In this document: positions 1 to 9,312 of the stretch, one piece after another
Position numbering within the stretch: the first letter of the stretch is position 1
How the letters are laid out: each line of letters starts with the position of its first letter
NCBI GenBank assembly: GCA_014075215.1
Contig: CP046177.1
Coordinates: 930,001 to 994,000 of the forward strand
DNA from: Flavobacteriaceae bacterium
GTDB lineage: Bacteria > Bacteroidota > Bacteroidia > Flavobacteriales > Flavobacteriaceae
Length of the DNA stretch: 64,000 bases
Direction: 5' to 3'
Notes under the pieces: model-generated
The model's database searches: none
Told to the model about the DNA's origin: nothing
Seen by the model: only the letters and a program-made list of their open reading frames with translations
Position numbers and translations under genes: made by a program

Positions 1-176
1 AGAAAGATGAAGATCTTGTAAAATCTGCAGATAGATTGCGATAAATCTAACCTCTTAGTATATATTTAGCGTATTACCAGCGTTTAAAACTCTGGTTTTT
101 GTTTTTATAAAGTACTTACCCTTTAAAATAGATGTCACTGAAAACCGTTAGATAAAAATTTCACCAATAAAGGGTA

Positions 177-207
177 TTGTGTAATCTTAGTATAACATAT
201 AAATTTG
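177..207 (+). promoter_or_regulatory. Candidate promoter of the response regulator gene
   Basis: A TTG at 177-179 is followed after 20 nt by TAAATTTG at 200-207, which fits the Bacteroidota consensus TTG-N17-23-TAnnTTTG. The start codon at 218 lies 10 nt after the -7 box, so the leader would be very short. The 170 bases upstream show no gene. Confidence 0.5.
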
Positions 208-217
208 TAGCATAAAA

Positions 218-877
218 ATGAAAGAAAAGATATACGTTCACGTAGCTGATGATCATAAGATACTGATTGAAGGAATTATAGCTGTAATAAATACTGATGA
301 TAATATAGAGGTAGAAGGATACTCTCTAACAGGAAGAGAAGTCATAGATTGGTCAAAAGAGAAAAAAGCTGATATCTTGATTTTAGATATAAATATGCCG
401 GTATTTGATGGCATTGATGTCTTAAAGTTTTTTCAGACTAATGAAATTGAGCAAAAAGTAATTATACTGTCTAGTTATGATGATGTGGATTTGGTAAAAC
501 AATTACTTCACCTTGGGGTGAAGGGCTTTCTATCTAAAAATAGTGCCGGAGAGCATATTATAAAAGCAATAAAAGTAGTAGCAAAAGGAGGGCAGTATTT
601 TAGTGATGACATAAAAAACAATTTGTTTAAGTCGTACACGGGGCAGAAAGTGAAAGAAGGAGATAGACCGGAAAGCACAATAGCTTATAATTTGACAGAA
701 AGGGAGTTAGAAGTTTTAAAACTAATAGCGAAACAAAATAGTACGGCAGAAATATCAGACATATTACATATTAGTACAAACACGGTAGAAACCTATAGAA
801 AAAATTTATTTAAAAAAACCAAAGTTAAAAATGCAGTAGGCTTGGCAATGTATGCAGTGAAAAACAATATTATATAG
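218..877 (+). CDS. NarL/LuxR-family response regulator
   Basis: This is a 219-aa two-domain transcriptional regulator. The N-terminal receiver domain has the acidic pair D11-D12 and the phospho-acceptor D57 in LILDINMP. The C-terminal LuxR/GerE helix-turn-helix (about residues 155-219) has the typical LTERELEVLKLIA start and the recognition helix region TNTVETYRKN. The family is phosphorylated by HisKA_3-type kinases, and one is encoded 0.8 kb downstream (1713-3554), so the two probably form a two-component pair with the lipoprotein gene between them. The target genes cannot be read from the sequence; the lipoprotein or its own operon are obvious guesses. Confidence 0.9.
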   Translation: MKEKIYVHVADDHKILIEGIIAVINTDDNIEVEGYSLTGREVIDWSKEKKADILILDINMPVFDGIDVLKFFQTNEIEQKVIILSSYDDVDLVKQLLHLGVKGFLSKNSAGEHIIKAIKVVAKGGQYFSDDIKNNLFKSYTGQKVKEGDRPESTIAYNLTERELEVLKLIAKQNSTAEISDILHISTNTVETYRKNLFKKTKVKNAVGLAMYAVKNNII

Positions 878-900
878 TAAGTATCCCCTAAAATTAAGAT

Positions 901-950
901 ACTCTTATGTTTTCTAGTTGAGAACCACCCCTAATAAGAGTTCGTTTTTT
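901..950 (+). terminator. Candidate terminator after the response regulator
   Basis: The inverted repeat actcttat (901-908) / ataagagt (934-941) is followed by tcgtttttt. The 8-bp stem with a long loop and a T-run fits a weak intrinsic terminator between the regulator and the lipoprotein gene. Confidence 0.4.
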
Positions 951-1039
951 CCTAATTACTATTTAATAGCACACGCGTTGCAAGCCTACTTTTTTAATAT
1001 ATAGTAAAATCAGAAATCAAATTTTTAAATCTTTCAATC

Positions 1040-1708
1040 ATGAAAAAAGCCAGTTTATTTTTAGTAATGTTAACTGTTAATTTGGGGTTAATATCTTGTT
1101 CTTCCGAAGAAATTTTTAGTCCGGAAGCAACTACCAATAATTTATTGGAAAACTACTCTGTTAAAAGAGACGCAACGGGAGCATACTCTTTAGACTATAC
1201 CCTAAATGAAAATGCAGTAGCTTCGCTTTCTAAGGATGCTAAATCAAATAATAATAATTTTTACGTATATTCGTCTGATAATCAATCTAAAACAAATTTT
1301 AGAGAGGAGCTGTCTTTAAATAATAATTCTTTAAACGTTGGTTTTACAGATACTGAGACAAACAAAAAGTCATTCATTACTGTTATTGATGATGATATCC
1401 GGTTTAATAGGGATGCTAATAAAGATTTTTTAAGCGAATATAGTATTACTAATAATGGAGATGACACAGTTACGATGAATTTTAAAGTAAAAGAAAATAT
1501 AACTGCTGACTTTGTTTATAATGATACTATAGGTACTTATGAAGTACACCTAAGAGAAGGAGCCGGTTCCCAATCCGATTTTATTAAAACATTTGTAAAA
1601 GAAGAAGGAGTTGATTTAAAAATTGATTTTGTAAACCATTACGCCAATAGTGAAACCGGCAGAGGAAGGGCGACAGTGAGGAAACCAAGATCTATAATAA
1701 GAGAGTAA
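1040..1708 (+). CDS. Hypothetical lipoprotein in two-component locus
   Basis: This 222-aa protein starts with a lipoprotein signal peptide: KK, a hydrophobic stretch and the lipobox LISC, with the lipidated Cys at about residue 20, followed by SSEE. The mature part is rich in Asn, Asp and Ser and has no domain I recognise. Its stop is 4 nt before the kinase start, so the two are probably co-transcribed. A role as sensed ligand, accessory sensor or output of the neighbouring two-component system is possible, but that is inference from position only. The C-terminus is basic (GRGRATVRKPRS). Confidence 0.75.
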   Translation: MKKASLFLVMLTVNLGLISCSSEEIFSPEATTNNLLENYSVKRDATGAYSLDYTLNENAVASLSKDAKSNNNNFYVYSSDNQSKTNFREELSLNNNSLNVGFTDTETNKKSFITVIDDDIRFNRDANKDFLSEYSITNNGDDTVTMNFKVKENITADFVYNDTIGTYEVHLREGAGSQSDFIKTFVKEEGVDLKIDFVNHYANSETGRGRATVRKPRSIIRE

Positions 1709-1712
1709 AATA

Positions 1713-3554
1713 TTGAGAGGATTAATAAAAATATTTTTAGCACTACTAGTAGTCACAGTTAACTGTATTGAAAAAGCAGAATGCTCAAACAAAAGAGTAG
1801 ATATAAATAATACAGTCCCTCTACTTATTAATAACTACTATCAAAACAAGGATACTACATTATTAGTTAAAAAGTTTAGAAAGGCAGATAGTTTATTCAT
1901 AAGTAAAAAATTTCCTGAATCTATCGAAATTGCTACTGAATTGTTATATGAAACAGAGAGAGCAGGAAATCAGGAATTAAACTCATTGACCAATTATTTG
2001 ATAGCAAAAATATGGTATCAGACAAAAGCATATGATAAAGCAATAAAGTATTTCAAAAAGAGTTTGCGCTCTTTTGAATTAACAAGTGTTGATAGCGATT
2101 TTTTAAAGGAAAAAAACGATAACGATTTTCTTGTCGTTGAAAACAAATTTAAACTTGGAATAGCTTATCATAGACTCTTAGAAAAGAATGATAGTATAAA
2201 AAGGTATCAGGACAGCGTTTTATATTTCTATTCGGAGGTCATTAATTCAACTTCTTTTGGGAAAGATATCTCAAAGCTGAAGTCAAAAGCTTATAGTAAC
2301 TTGTCTAGTATTTACATGCATGATAATGTATTTGATAAAGCTCGATTTTATGCGAATAAATCAATTGAAATAGAGTCTGATTTTTCGAATAATTTTTATG
2401 GTTTAGCCGGAGCTTACGGGAATTTAGCCGGTATATATTTATATGAATCAGATTATGAAAAATCTAAACAGACTACCTTAAAAGCTTTAAAACTTCTGGA
2501 GAAAGTTGAAGGAGAAAAAGCAGATAGGTACAAAGCAGATTTATATTTTAATTTAGCATATGCAATGTATAAGCTTCGTGATTATAAGGCATATGAATTT
2601 CAAGAAAAATCATATACTATTTTTGATAAATTAAGAGATGATGAATTAAGGAGGGTAGTTGAAAAAGCAAATGCTGAAAAGAATTTTGATATAGGAAAAG
2701 CTATAGGGATTCAACAGGAGGAGATTAAACTCTTAAAACAAAAAGAAAAAACGTGGTTTATCAGTGTCATAAGTGGTGTCATTATTGTACTCCTGATAGG
2801 GGGAGTTGCATATTATAGATTCAGACAAAGTAACCTAAGTTTAAAGCTTTCCAGAAACGAACTGCAACAACAACAAAAAATAGAAAAATTGAAATCAGAA
2901 GTACAGAATCGTATTCTGAATGCTACCATAGATGGTAAAGAATCCGAACGCAAAGAAATTGCAGAAACTTTACACGATAGTGTGAGTAGCCTGCTATCTT
3001 CTGCAAACCTACACTTGCAAGCAAGTAGAACTCAATTTAATGGCTCCACACCGGCAGAAATAGAAAAATCCCAAAAAATTATTGTAGAAGCCTCCGAAAA
3101 AATCAGAGATTTATCACATACCTTAGTATCTTCCGTATTATTAAAATTTGGTTTGCAATATTCTTTAAAGGATATGGCAAATAAATTTTCCAATTCTCAA
3201 ATTAAAATAGAAACAAACATATATAATATAAGAAGATACAATCAAAAGTTTGAAATTAGAATTTATAATATCATTCAGGAATTTATCAATAATATTTTAA
3301 AACACAGCAAGGCCACGGAAGCAGAGCTGACATTATTTGAAGAAGGACAAAAGCTAATGCTTACTATTGAAGATAACGGAGAAGGTTTTGATAAAGAAAT
3401 TATCCAGGAAAAAGATGGTCTGGGAATTAACCAGATAGAAGCCAGAGTACAAATGATGAAAGGAAAATTTGCTATAGAAACAGGTATAGGCAAAGGGACT
3501 AAAATTAAGGTAGAGCTCCCTGTACAGCAACGTGAAGCGGTTACACACGCTTAG
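1713..3554 (+). CDS. TPR-containing HisKA_3 sensor histidine kinase
   Basis: The protein has 613 aa. An N-terminal hydrophobic signal precedes a periplasmic region of TPR-like helical repeats (about 60-330, for example AYDKAIKYFKKSL and YEKSKQTTLKALKLLEK). A single membrane segment follows (about 346-368, WFISVISGVIIVLLIGG), then a coiled coil, a HisKA_3 dimerisation domain with ERKEIAETLHDSVSS (H421 is the expected phospho-acceptor) and a HATPase_c domain with N-box EFINNILKHS and G-box DNGEGFD. This is the standard NarX-like partner of NarL/LuxR regulators, such as the one at 218-877. The start is TTG, 4 nt after the lipoprotein stop. The last 14 bases overlap the convergent phosphodiesterase gene. 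Confidence 0.88.
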   Translation: MRGLIKIFLALLVVTVNCIEKAECSNKRVDINNTVPLLINNYYQNKDTTLLVKKFRKADSLFISKKFPESIEIATELLYETERAGNQELNSLTNYLIAKIWYQTKAYDKAIKYFKKSLRSFELTSVDSDFLKEKNDNDFLVVENKFKLGIAYHRLLEKNDSIKRYQDSVLYFYSEVINSTSFGKDISKLKSKAYSNLSSIYMHDNVFDKARFYANKSIEIESDFSNNFYGLAGAYGNLAGIYLYESDYEKSKQTTLKALKLLEKVEGEKADRYKADLYFNLAYAMYKLRDYKAYEFQEKSYTIFDKLRDDELRRVVEKANAEKNFDIGKAIGIQQEEIKLLKQKEKTWFISVISGVIIVLLIGGVAYYRFRQSNLSLKLSRNELQQQQKIEKLKSEVQNRILNATIDGKESERKEIAETLHDSVSSLLSSANLHLQASRTQFNGSTPAEIEKSQKIIVEASEKIRDLSHTLVSSVLLKFGLQYSLKDMANKFSNSQIKIETNIYNIRRYNQKFEIRIYNIIQEFINNILKHSKATEAELTLFEEGQKLMLTIEDNGEGFDKEIIQEKDGLGINQIEARVQMMKGKFAIETGIGKGTKIKVELPVQQREAVTHA

Positions 3555-4038
3555 CCAACTCTATAATTTCCAAATTTTTAATTTCCCCTTTTTCTAACTG
3601 AAATCGTAACATGGTCCTTACCTGATGAAATCCATGTTTTCCGGCAGCTCCCGGGTTTAAATATAAAAACTTCAATCTTTTATCAAACTGTACCTTTAAA
3701 ATATGGGAATGCCCGCAAATGAAAAGTTTCGGAGGACTTTTAGTCAGCGCTTCCCGTATCCTGTGGTGGTATTTATACGGATGCCCTCCAATATGTGTCA
3801 TCCAAACAGAAACACCTTCTACGGTAAATTTAGCATCTAAAGGAAATATTGTCCTTGCTTCATTAGTATCAATATTACCATATACAGCTCGTAAAGGTTT
3901 TAATTTTTTAATAGTATCCGTAACAATCATATCTCCTATATCACCCGCATGCCAGACTTCGTCAGCTTGTTTTACAAACTTTATAAGTTGTGCATCTATA
4001 TAACTGTGAGTATCCGAAAGCAGTAAGATATTCTTCAT
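3541..4038 (-). CDS. Metallophosphoesterase, YfcE/MJ0936 type
   Basis: This 165-aa single-domain calcineurin-like phosphoesterase carries the complete metal-binding set: LSDTHS (D9, H11), AGDIGD, YGNID, TH near IGGHP, and CGHSH. The family hydrolyses phosphodiesters with two divalent metals in the cytoplasm. The length fits the YfcE/YsnB group, but the physiological substrate is unknown. It is convergent with the histidine kinase and overlaps its 3' end. Confidence 0.88.
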   Translation of the reverse strand: MKNILLLSDTHSYIDAQLIKFVKQADEVWHAGDIGDMIVTDTIKKLKPLRAVYGNIDTNEARTIFPLDAKFTVEGVSVWMTHIGGHPYKYHHRIREALTKSPPKLFICGHSHILKVQFDKRLKFLYLNPGAAGKHGFHQVRTMLRFQLEKGEIKNLEIIELAKRV

Positions 4039-4047
4039 GATTCCAAA

Positions 4048-4180
4048 GTAATACCATTTATCACTTTAAATTACCGTAATAAAATGCTCTTTTTCCTTTC
4101 TTGTTCGCTATAAAAAGGAGCCCTGTAACTAAGGTTATGTTTTATTTTTCTAACTCCAATAAAGAAAAAAATCATCATTT
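4048..4180. repeat. Possible relic of the ATACCATTT-type repeat
   Basis: The sequence ataccatttatcacttt at 4051-4067 resembles the end of the inverted-repeat element at 43040-43197 and the relic at 14096-14120. No matching right end is clear, so this is probably a decayed copy in the spacer between the phosphodiesterase and truA. Confidence 0.3.
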
Positions 4181-4263
4181 TCTTTTATGATAATTTCAAA
4201 TAATAGCTGGTGTAAAATAACAAAATAAAATCCTTAATTTTACTACGTATAAGCAGGTATTTT

Positions 4264-4989
4264 TTGAGATATTTTATCGAATTATCATATAACGGAAAAC
4301 ACTATCATGGCTGGCAAATTCAACCCGGTGTAAACTCTATCCAGAAGGAGGTTAACAAGGCATTAAGCACTGTTTTACAGGAAGAAATTAATGTAGTAGG
4401 GGCAGGAAGAACAGATACCGGTGTGCATGCAGTGCAAATGATCGCTCATTTCAATTCAGGTAAAGCAATAGGTAAAGGAAATGTGTATAAATTTAATTCC
4501 GTATTGCCCGATGATATTACCATCTGTGATGTCTATAAAGTAAATAATAAAAAACATGCGCGTTTCGATGCTGTAGACCGTAGCTACGAATATAGAATCT
4601 GGTTGGGCAGGAATGTATTTTTATTAGATACAACCATGCAGATTCACCATCAGAAAATAGATATAGGTATCATGAATGAAGCTTGTAAAAAACTAATAGG
4701 TCACAAAGATTTTAAAGCCTTTTCCAAGGTGCAAACAGAGGTACACACTTTTTTTTGTGATATCACAAAAGCTATCTGGAAGCAGGAAGGAAATAAATTG
4801 ACATTTTATATTACAGCAAATAGATTTCTCAGAAATATGGTACGAGCAATTGTAGGAACGCTGTTAGATGTAGGTACGGGAAAAATCGATATCACTACCT
4901 TTGAAAAAATCATTGAAAGTAAAAATAGAAGTAATGCAGGAATATCAGCACCTGCAAAAGGGTTGTTTTTGACAGGAGTCAACTATTAG
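4264..4989 (+). CDS. truA: tRNA pseudouridine synthase A
   Basis: TruA converts uridines 38-40 in the anticodon arm of tRNAs to pseudouridine. The 241-aa length is normal. The catalytic Asp is D51 in GAGRTDTGVHA, the C-terminal half has NRFLRNMVRAIVGTLLDVG, and the start RYFIELSYNGKHYHGWQ is typical of the family. The start codon must be TTG at 4264, because the conserved N-terminal residues begin there and no in-frame ATG is close. The ABC exporter gene follows 42 nt downstream on the same strand, so the two may be co-transcribed. Confidence 0.95.
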   Translation: MRYFIELSYNGKHYHGWQIQPGVNSIQKEVNKALSTVLQEEINVVGAGRTDTGVHAVQMIAHFNSGKAIGKGNVYKFNSVLPDDITICDVYKVNNKKHARFDAVDRSYEYRIWLGRNVFLLDTTMQIHHQKIDIGIMNEACKKLIGHKDFKAFSKVQTEVHTFFCDITKAIWKQEGNKLTFYITANRFLRNMVRAIVGTLLDVGTGKIDITTFEKIIESKNRSNAGISAPAKGLFLTGVNY

Positions 4990-5031
4990 AGTATTAAAAA
5001 AATAAGAATCAAAAAAAATCAAACGACATAG

Positions 5032-6801
5032 ATGGCAGAAAAAATTTCAGGAAAGGCATTTGACGTAAAAGTATTTACTCGCTTAATGAGTTTTGCAAAA
5101 CGGTACAAATTATACTTTTCAATAGCAGCACTTTCAACCATTACATTAGCTCTGGTGGCTGCAGCAAATCCCTATGTACTCAACGTTGCCATCAATGATT
5201 TTATTAATACTAAAAACCTCACAAACCTTAATTACTATATAGTACTTCTATTAGGGTTGACCATTATAGAAATGCTCTTACAATTTCTCTTTATTTATTA
5301 CGCTAATTGGGTGGGACAACATATAATCAGAGATATCAGAGCTAAAATATTTAGACATATTTTAGAATTTAAGATGAGCTATTTTGATAATACTTCGGTT
5401 GGTAGGTTAGTAACCAGAGTCGTTTCGGATATTGAAACCATTGCTAATTTTTTTACCCAGGGAGTTTTCACCATTGTGAGCGATATTTTAAAAATGCTTG
5501 TAGTAATTGTGGTAATGTTTGTAATGAATTGGGAGTTGGCACTTATAGGGATAGCAGTATTACCTTTACTCATTTATGCCACCAAAATATTCCAAATAGC
5601 TATTAAAGCCACATTTCAGGAAGTAAGAAATCAAGTAGCTAACTTAAATGGATTTGTACAGGAAAGAGTAACGGGAATGAAGATTGTTCAACTTTTCAAC
5701 AGAGAAAAAATGGAATACAAAAACTTCATGGAGATTAATAACAAACACAAAAAAGCACATATTAAAACCGTATGGTATTATTCCATTTTTTTTCCAATAG
5801 CCGAAATTTTATCATCAATTGGTATAGGACTGATAGTATGGTATGGAGGCTTACAAGTTGTAGCCGGAGGGATAGCCGATGTTGGAATTATTATAGCGTT
5901 TATAAAGATGTCTCAAATGCTGTTCAGGCCTTTACGTCAGATAGCAGATAAGTTTAACCAATTACAAATGGGCATTGTTTCGGGAGAACGTGTTTTTAAA
6001 GTAATGGACACACATAGTTCTATTGATAAGAGCGGAACATTGAAAGTAAAAAATATGGAAGGAAATATTGCTTTTAAAAACGTAAGATTTAGTTATATTC
6101 AAGGAGAAGAAATACTAAAGGGTATTTCGTTTGAAGTAAAAAAAGGACAAACAGTAGCCATTGTAGGGGCTACCGGAGCCGGGAAATCTACCATTATTAA
6201 TTTAATCAACCAACTTTATGAAATTGACTCGGGAACTATCTTTATAGATACGATTCCTGTTAATGAGTATGAGATTCTATCATTAAGAAAACAGATAGCA
6301 GTAGTATTACAAGATGTATTTCTTTTCTCAGATACCATTATAAATAACATTACACTAAAAAATGAAGCCATATCATTAGGTGAAGTAAAAGTAGCAGCTA
6401 AAAAAATAGGAATCCACGATTTTATTATGACGCTGCCCGGAAATTACAATTACAATGTAAAAGAAAGAGGTATTATGCTATCTTCAGGCCAAAGACAATT
6501 AATAGCTTTTTTAAGAGCCTATGTAAATAAACCCGGTATTCTCATTTTAGATGAAGCTACTTCTTCTGTAGATTCCCACGCAGAACAGATGATACAGTAT
6601 GCAACGGATACGATTACCAAAGATAGAACCTCTATTGTAATTGCACACAGATTGGCAACTATTAAAAAAGCAGATAAGATCATTGTTATGAACAAAGGAT
6701 TGATTGTGGAAGAAGGGACTCACAACCAATTACTCAGAAAAAAAGAAGGCTATTACAAAAACCTGTACGACAAACAATTTAATGTAGCACCGGCATCGTA
6801 A
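5032..6801 (+). CDS. ABC exporter, MsbA/MdlB-like half-transporter
   Basis: The 589-aa protein fuses an N-terminal six-helix transmembrane domain (about 20-310) with a C-terminal nucleotide-binding domain. Visible motifs are Walker A GATGAGKST (about 377-385), signature LSSGQRQL (about 483), Walker B ILILDEATSS (about 503) and the H-loop IVIAHRLAT (about 536). Such half-transporters act as dimers and export lipids, peptides or drugs across the inner membrane. The substrate cannot be decided from sequence. In this phylum an MsbA-like gene is often found close to truA. Confidence 0.92.
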   Translation: MAEKISGKAFDVKVFTRLMSFAKRYKLYFSIAALSTITLALVAAANPYVLNVAINDFINTKNLTNLNYYIVLLLGLTIIEMLLQFLFIYYANWVGQHIIRDIRAKIFRHILEFKMSYFDNTSVGRLVTRVVSDIETIANFFTQGVFTIVSDILKMLVVIVVMFVMNWELALIGIAVLPLLIYATKIFQIAIKATFQEVRNQVANLNGFVQERVTGMKIVQLFNREKMEYKNFMEINNKHKKAHIKTVWYYSIFFPIAEILSSIGIGLIVWYGGLQVVAGGIADVGIIIAFIKMSQMLFRPLRQIADKFNQLQMGIVSGERVFKVMDTHSSIDKSGTLKVKNMEGNIAFKNVRFSYIQGEEILKGISFEVKKGQTVAIVGATGAGKSTIINLINQLYEIDSGTIFIDTIPVNEYEILSLRKQIAVVLQDVFLFSDTIINNITLKNEAISLGEVKVAAKKIGIHDFIMTLPGNYNYNVKERGIMLSSGQRQLIAFLRAYVNKPGILILDEATSSVDSHAEQMIQYATDTITKDRTSIVIAHRLATIKKADKIIVMNKGLIVEEGTHNQLLRKKEGYYKNLYDKQFNVAPAS

Positions 6802-6996
6802 TATTGTTCAATAAATCTATATTCTTGCATTTAAAAGCGTAGCGATCTTTATTCTTTTACCAAACAACTGTGATTTTTTTATATTGAGTCTAAAAATTAA
6901 TTTCACAAAAATTAAATTTAATCAGTTGATATTGAAGAGATAAAAATTCGTAATTGTGAATTTAAAATTTGTAATTTATATAAATTTTATAATTTA

Positions 6997-7156
6997 GAAC
7001 TCATTTAAATTTTTTCAATTTGCTAAAAAATTGCTGTTTTTAGCTCTGTTTTTATCTTTTTTTCCTTCCGTAGCGCTGCTATGCAACTCAAAAAAGCTTT
7101 CAACATATCTAAAAACTTCCAATGTTCGCTTAAATCCAAAAAGTTTAAATGAGTTC
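6997..7156 (-). repeat. GAACTCATTTAAA element, long form (160 bp)
   Basis: This 160-bp inverted-repeat element has ends gaactcatttaaa and tttaaatgagttc. It is the reverse complement of the 160-bp copy at 61128-61287, with shared internal blocks such as cttccgtagcgctgctat. Short copies of about 75 bp are at 26485-26559 and 34018-34091, and a truncated one is at 61865-61964. It fills most of the 360-base spacer 6802-7162, in which I see no gene; a hydrophobic reading frame across it is an artefact of its base composition. Confidence 0.8.
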
Positions 7157-7162
7157 TTATTC

Positions 7163-7939
7163 TTAAGCAATATCTTTTCTAAGTTTCTCTATCAATTCAT
7201 CATCATCTTTATACGGTTCGAAGCTACCATCCTTGATATAAGAAATTTCACCTGTCTCTTCGGAAACCAGTAAACAAACAGCATCGGTTTTTTCAGATAT
7301 TCCGATAGCTGCTTTGTGCCGCAAACCAAATCTTGAAGAAATTGAAGCATTTTCAGATACCGGTAAAACAACTCTGGTAGCTATAATATAGTTATCTCTT
7401 ATAATAGTTGCACCGTCATGCAAAGGACTATTCTTATAAAAAATACTTTCAATCAAAGCCTCATTTAAGAGAGCATTCATCGTATCACCGGTGCTGACTA
7501 AAAAATCCAAACTACTCGTATTTTCTATTACGATGAGAGCACCCGTCTTTGTTTTAGACAATTTTTTACAGGCAGCTACTAAAATTGTAACATTGGTCTC
7601 GGAACCAATCTCAGATCTTAAAAACTTTAACTGATTTAAAAAATTTCTTTTAGAAGTAAAATTAGTAGTTCCTATCATCAATAAAAACTTTCTTATTTCT
7701 TGTTGAAAAACAATAATCAGAGCAATCACTCCTCCACTGAGCAAATAGCCTAAAATACTACTCAAGACTTCCATTTTTAATGCTTCGGTAATCTTCCAAA
7801 TCAGAAAAATAAAAGCAATTCCCAAAAAAATATTAATAGCAACCGTACCTTTTAAAAGTTTGTATATATAATAGAGTAAAGTAGCAACCAGTAAAATATC
7901 CAGTATATCCAGAAAAGAAATATCAATAAAAGTAAACAT
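7163..7939 (-). CDS. cdaA: Diadenylate cyclase CdaA
   Basis: CdaA condenses two ATP into the second messenger c-di-AMP. The 258-aa protein has three N-terminal membrane segments (about residues 8-90) and a cytoplasmic DisA_N/DAC domain. The DAC domain shows the DGA motif in SPLHDGATIIRDN and the second signature as GLRHKAAIGIS, a conservative variant of RHR. The Glu in the final SEETGEI stretch is also conserved. In Bacteroidota cdaA usually sits beside folP. Here the order is kept, but the genes are separated by a 162-bp miniature element. Confidence 0.93.
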   Translation of the reverse strand: MFTFIDISFLDILDILLVATLLYYIYKLLKGTVAINIFLGIAFIFLIWKITEALKMEVLSSILGYLLSGGVIALIIVFQQEIRKFLLMIGTTNFTSKRNFLNQLKFLRSEIGSETNVTILVAACKKLSKTKTGALIVIENTSSLDFLVSTGDTMNALLNEALIESIFYKNSPLHDGATIIRDNYIIATRVVLPVSENASISSRFGLRHKAAIGISEKTDAVCLLVSEETGEISYIKDGSFEPYKDDDELIEKLRKDIA

Positions 7940-8002
7940 AAATACGGATCCCTTTAAAGTAAATGTACTAATTATTATCTGAAAACCATATCAATACTTT
8001 AT

Positions 8003-8164
8003 GAGACCTTTGCAGAATTGATTTGGCAAAAAAGTTCGACACCCGAAGAAAATTTTGAACCGGAATAACCTGTTGGTTTTGAGGATTTAGAATTTTTAAG
8101 AAGGAAGAAATTTGAAGCCAAATCAATTTCAATACGGAATATATCACTATTTTTCAAAAGTCTC
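8003..8164. mobile_element. 162-bp miniature element, GAGACCTTTGCA ends (copy 1)
   Basis: The element is 162 bp with imperfect terminal inverted repeats (gagacctttgca / tttttcaaaagtctc) and an inner inverted repeat attgatttggc / gccaaatcaat. It is flanked by a 5-bp duplication tttat (7998-8002 and 8165-8169). The same 162-bp element occurs at 25968-26129 and, split by an IS, at 12395-14077; a right-end fragment is at 25645-25706. It contains no plausible gene and lies between folP and cdaA. Confidence 0.88.
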
Positions 8165-8228
8165 TTTATTTGAGAATCCATTAAAAGTAAGAAGCATTTC
8201 TTTCATATTTCCGATTCGATTAGCAATA

Positions 8229-9050
8229 TTATTGTACCTGAGTGACAATTGAAATAGTTTCCATGGCTTCCTTAACATCATGTACGCGAAGTATCTTAGC
8301 ACCATTTAGTAGCGCAATCGTGTTTGCAGAAGTTGTAACATTTAAGGCATCTTGAGCAGAACCGTTTATGGTTTTGTAAAGCATTGATTTTCTGGAAAGG
8401 CCTGCTAAAACAGGAACTTCTAAACTCTTAAATAAATAAAGGTTTTTTAGTAGCTCGTAATTATGAGCTACGGTTTTCCCAAAACCAAAACCAACATCAA
8501 TAATGATGTCATTCAGTTTTAATTGGCGAAGCTTGAAAATTTGCTCAGCAAAAAAAGAAATCAATTCTTTAGTTATATTTTCATATTCCGGATTCTTCTG
8601 CATATGCTGTGGAGTCCCCTGCATATGCATGACAATATAGGGAACCTGCATTTTTGCAATAGTTTCAAACATGTGAAGATCTAAATTCCCCCCTGAAATA
8701 TCATTAATAAGAGCTGCCCCACACTGAACGGTTTCTTTGGCAACCCTACTTCTAAAAGTATCTATAGAGATTAGAATTTCCGGAAATGCGCTCACTAATG
8801 ATTTAATAACAGGAAGAATTCTTTGCAATTCTTCATCTTCAGAGATATGAACTGCATCGGGCCTTGACGAATAAGCACCCACGTCAATAAATGTTGCTCC
8901 CTCCATGAGCATTTTTTCCGTATGGTGTAAAATATCCGATTCACTTTTATATCTGCCACCGTCATAAAATGAATCAGGAGTAATATTTAGAATCCCCATT
9001 ACTTTAGGAGAAGAAAGATCGATGAGTTTACCGTTACAATTAATGGTCAT
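8229..9050 (-). CDS. folP: Dihydropteroate synthase
   Basis: FolP joins p-aminobenzoate to 6-hydroxymethyl-dihydropterin diphosphate in folate synthesis and is the sulfonamide target. The 273-aa TIM-barrel protein shows VMGILNITPDSFYDGG at residues 17-32, then IDVGAYSSRPDA, SIDTFRS, INDISGG and VGFGFGKT, and ends with the family motif RVHDVKE. The gene would naturally be followed by cdaA on the same strand. Confidence 0.96.
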   Translation of the reverse strand: MTINCNGKLIDLSSPKVMGILNITPDSFYDGGRYKSESDILHHTEKMLMEGATFIDVGAYSSRPDAVHISEDEELQRILPVIKSLVSAFPEILISIDTFRSRVAKETVQCGAALINDISGGNLDLHMFETIAKMQVPYIVMHMQGTPQHMQKNPEYENITKELISFFAEQIFKLRQLKLNDIIIDVGFGFGKTVAHNYELLKNLYLFKSLEVPVLAGLSRKSMLYKTINGSAQDALNVTTSANTIALLNGAKILRVHDVKEAMETISIVTQVQ

Positions 9051-9151
9051 GAATACAATTTAAAGTCAAAAAGTTTTAAGTTCCAGATTTCACTGATTTA
9101 CTTATTAAAAATTGGCGAAGACTTTATATCTGCTTTTAGATATCAGTATAG

Positions 9152-9177
9152 ATTTTATTTATAGCTATAAATAAAAT
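9152..9177. repeat. 26-bp perfect palindrome in folP/DUF1599 spacer
   Basis: The 26 bases centred on tatagctata form a perfect palindrome between the divergent folP and DUF1599 genes. It could be an operator for a dimeric regulator or a simple hairpin. No other copy was noticed in the window. Confidence 0.5.
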
Positions 9178-9312
9178 ACCTGATAAAAGCACTTTTAATC
9201 CGCTTCTTTCATAGTAGAGGTCATTCGATTATCTAAAGTTCTTCTGTAAAAATAAACGAAAAGCATATAGGATTTACTACTTTTACAAAGATACTTTGCA
9301 GATAGTAAAAAA

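Noticed and set aside
7031..7273. Hydrophobic 80-aa ORF on the plus strand
   Set aside because: It runs across the 160-bp repeat and the antisense of the cdaA 3' end; codon use and position fit a by-product of T-rich sequence.
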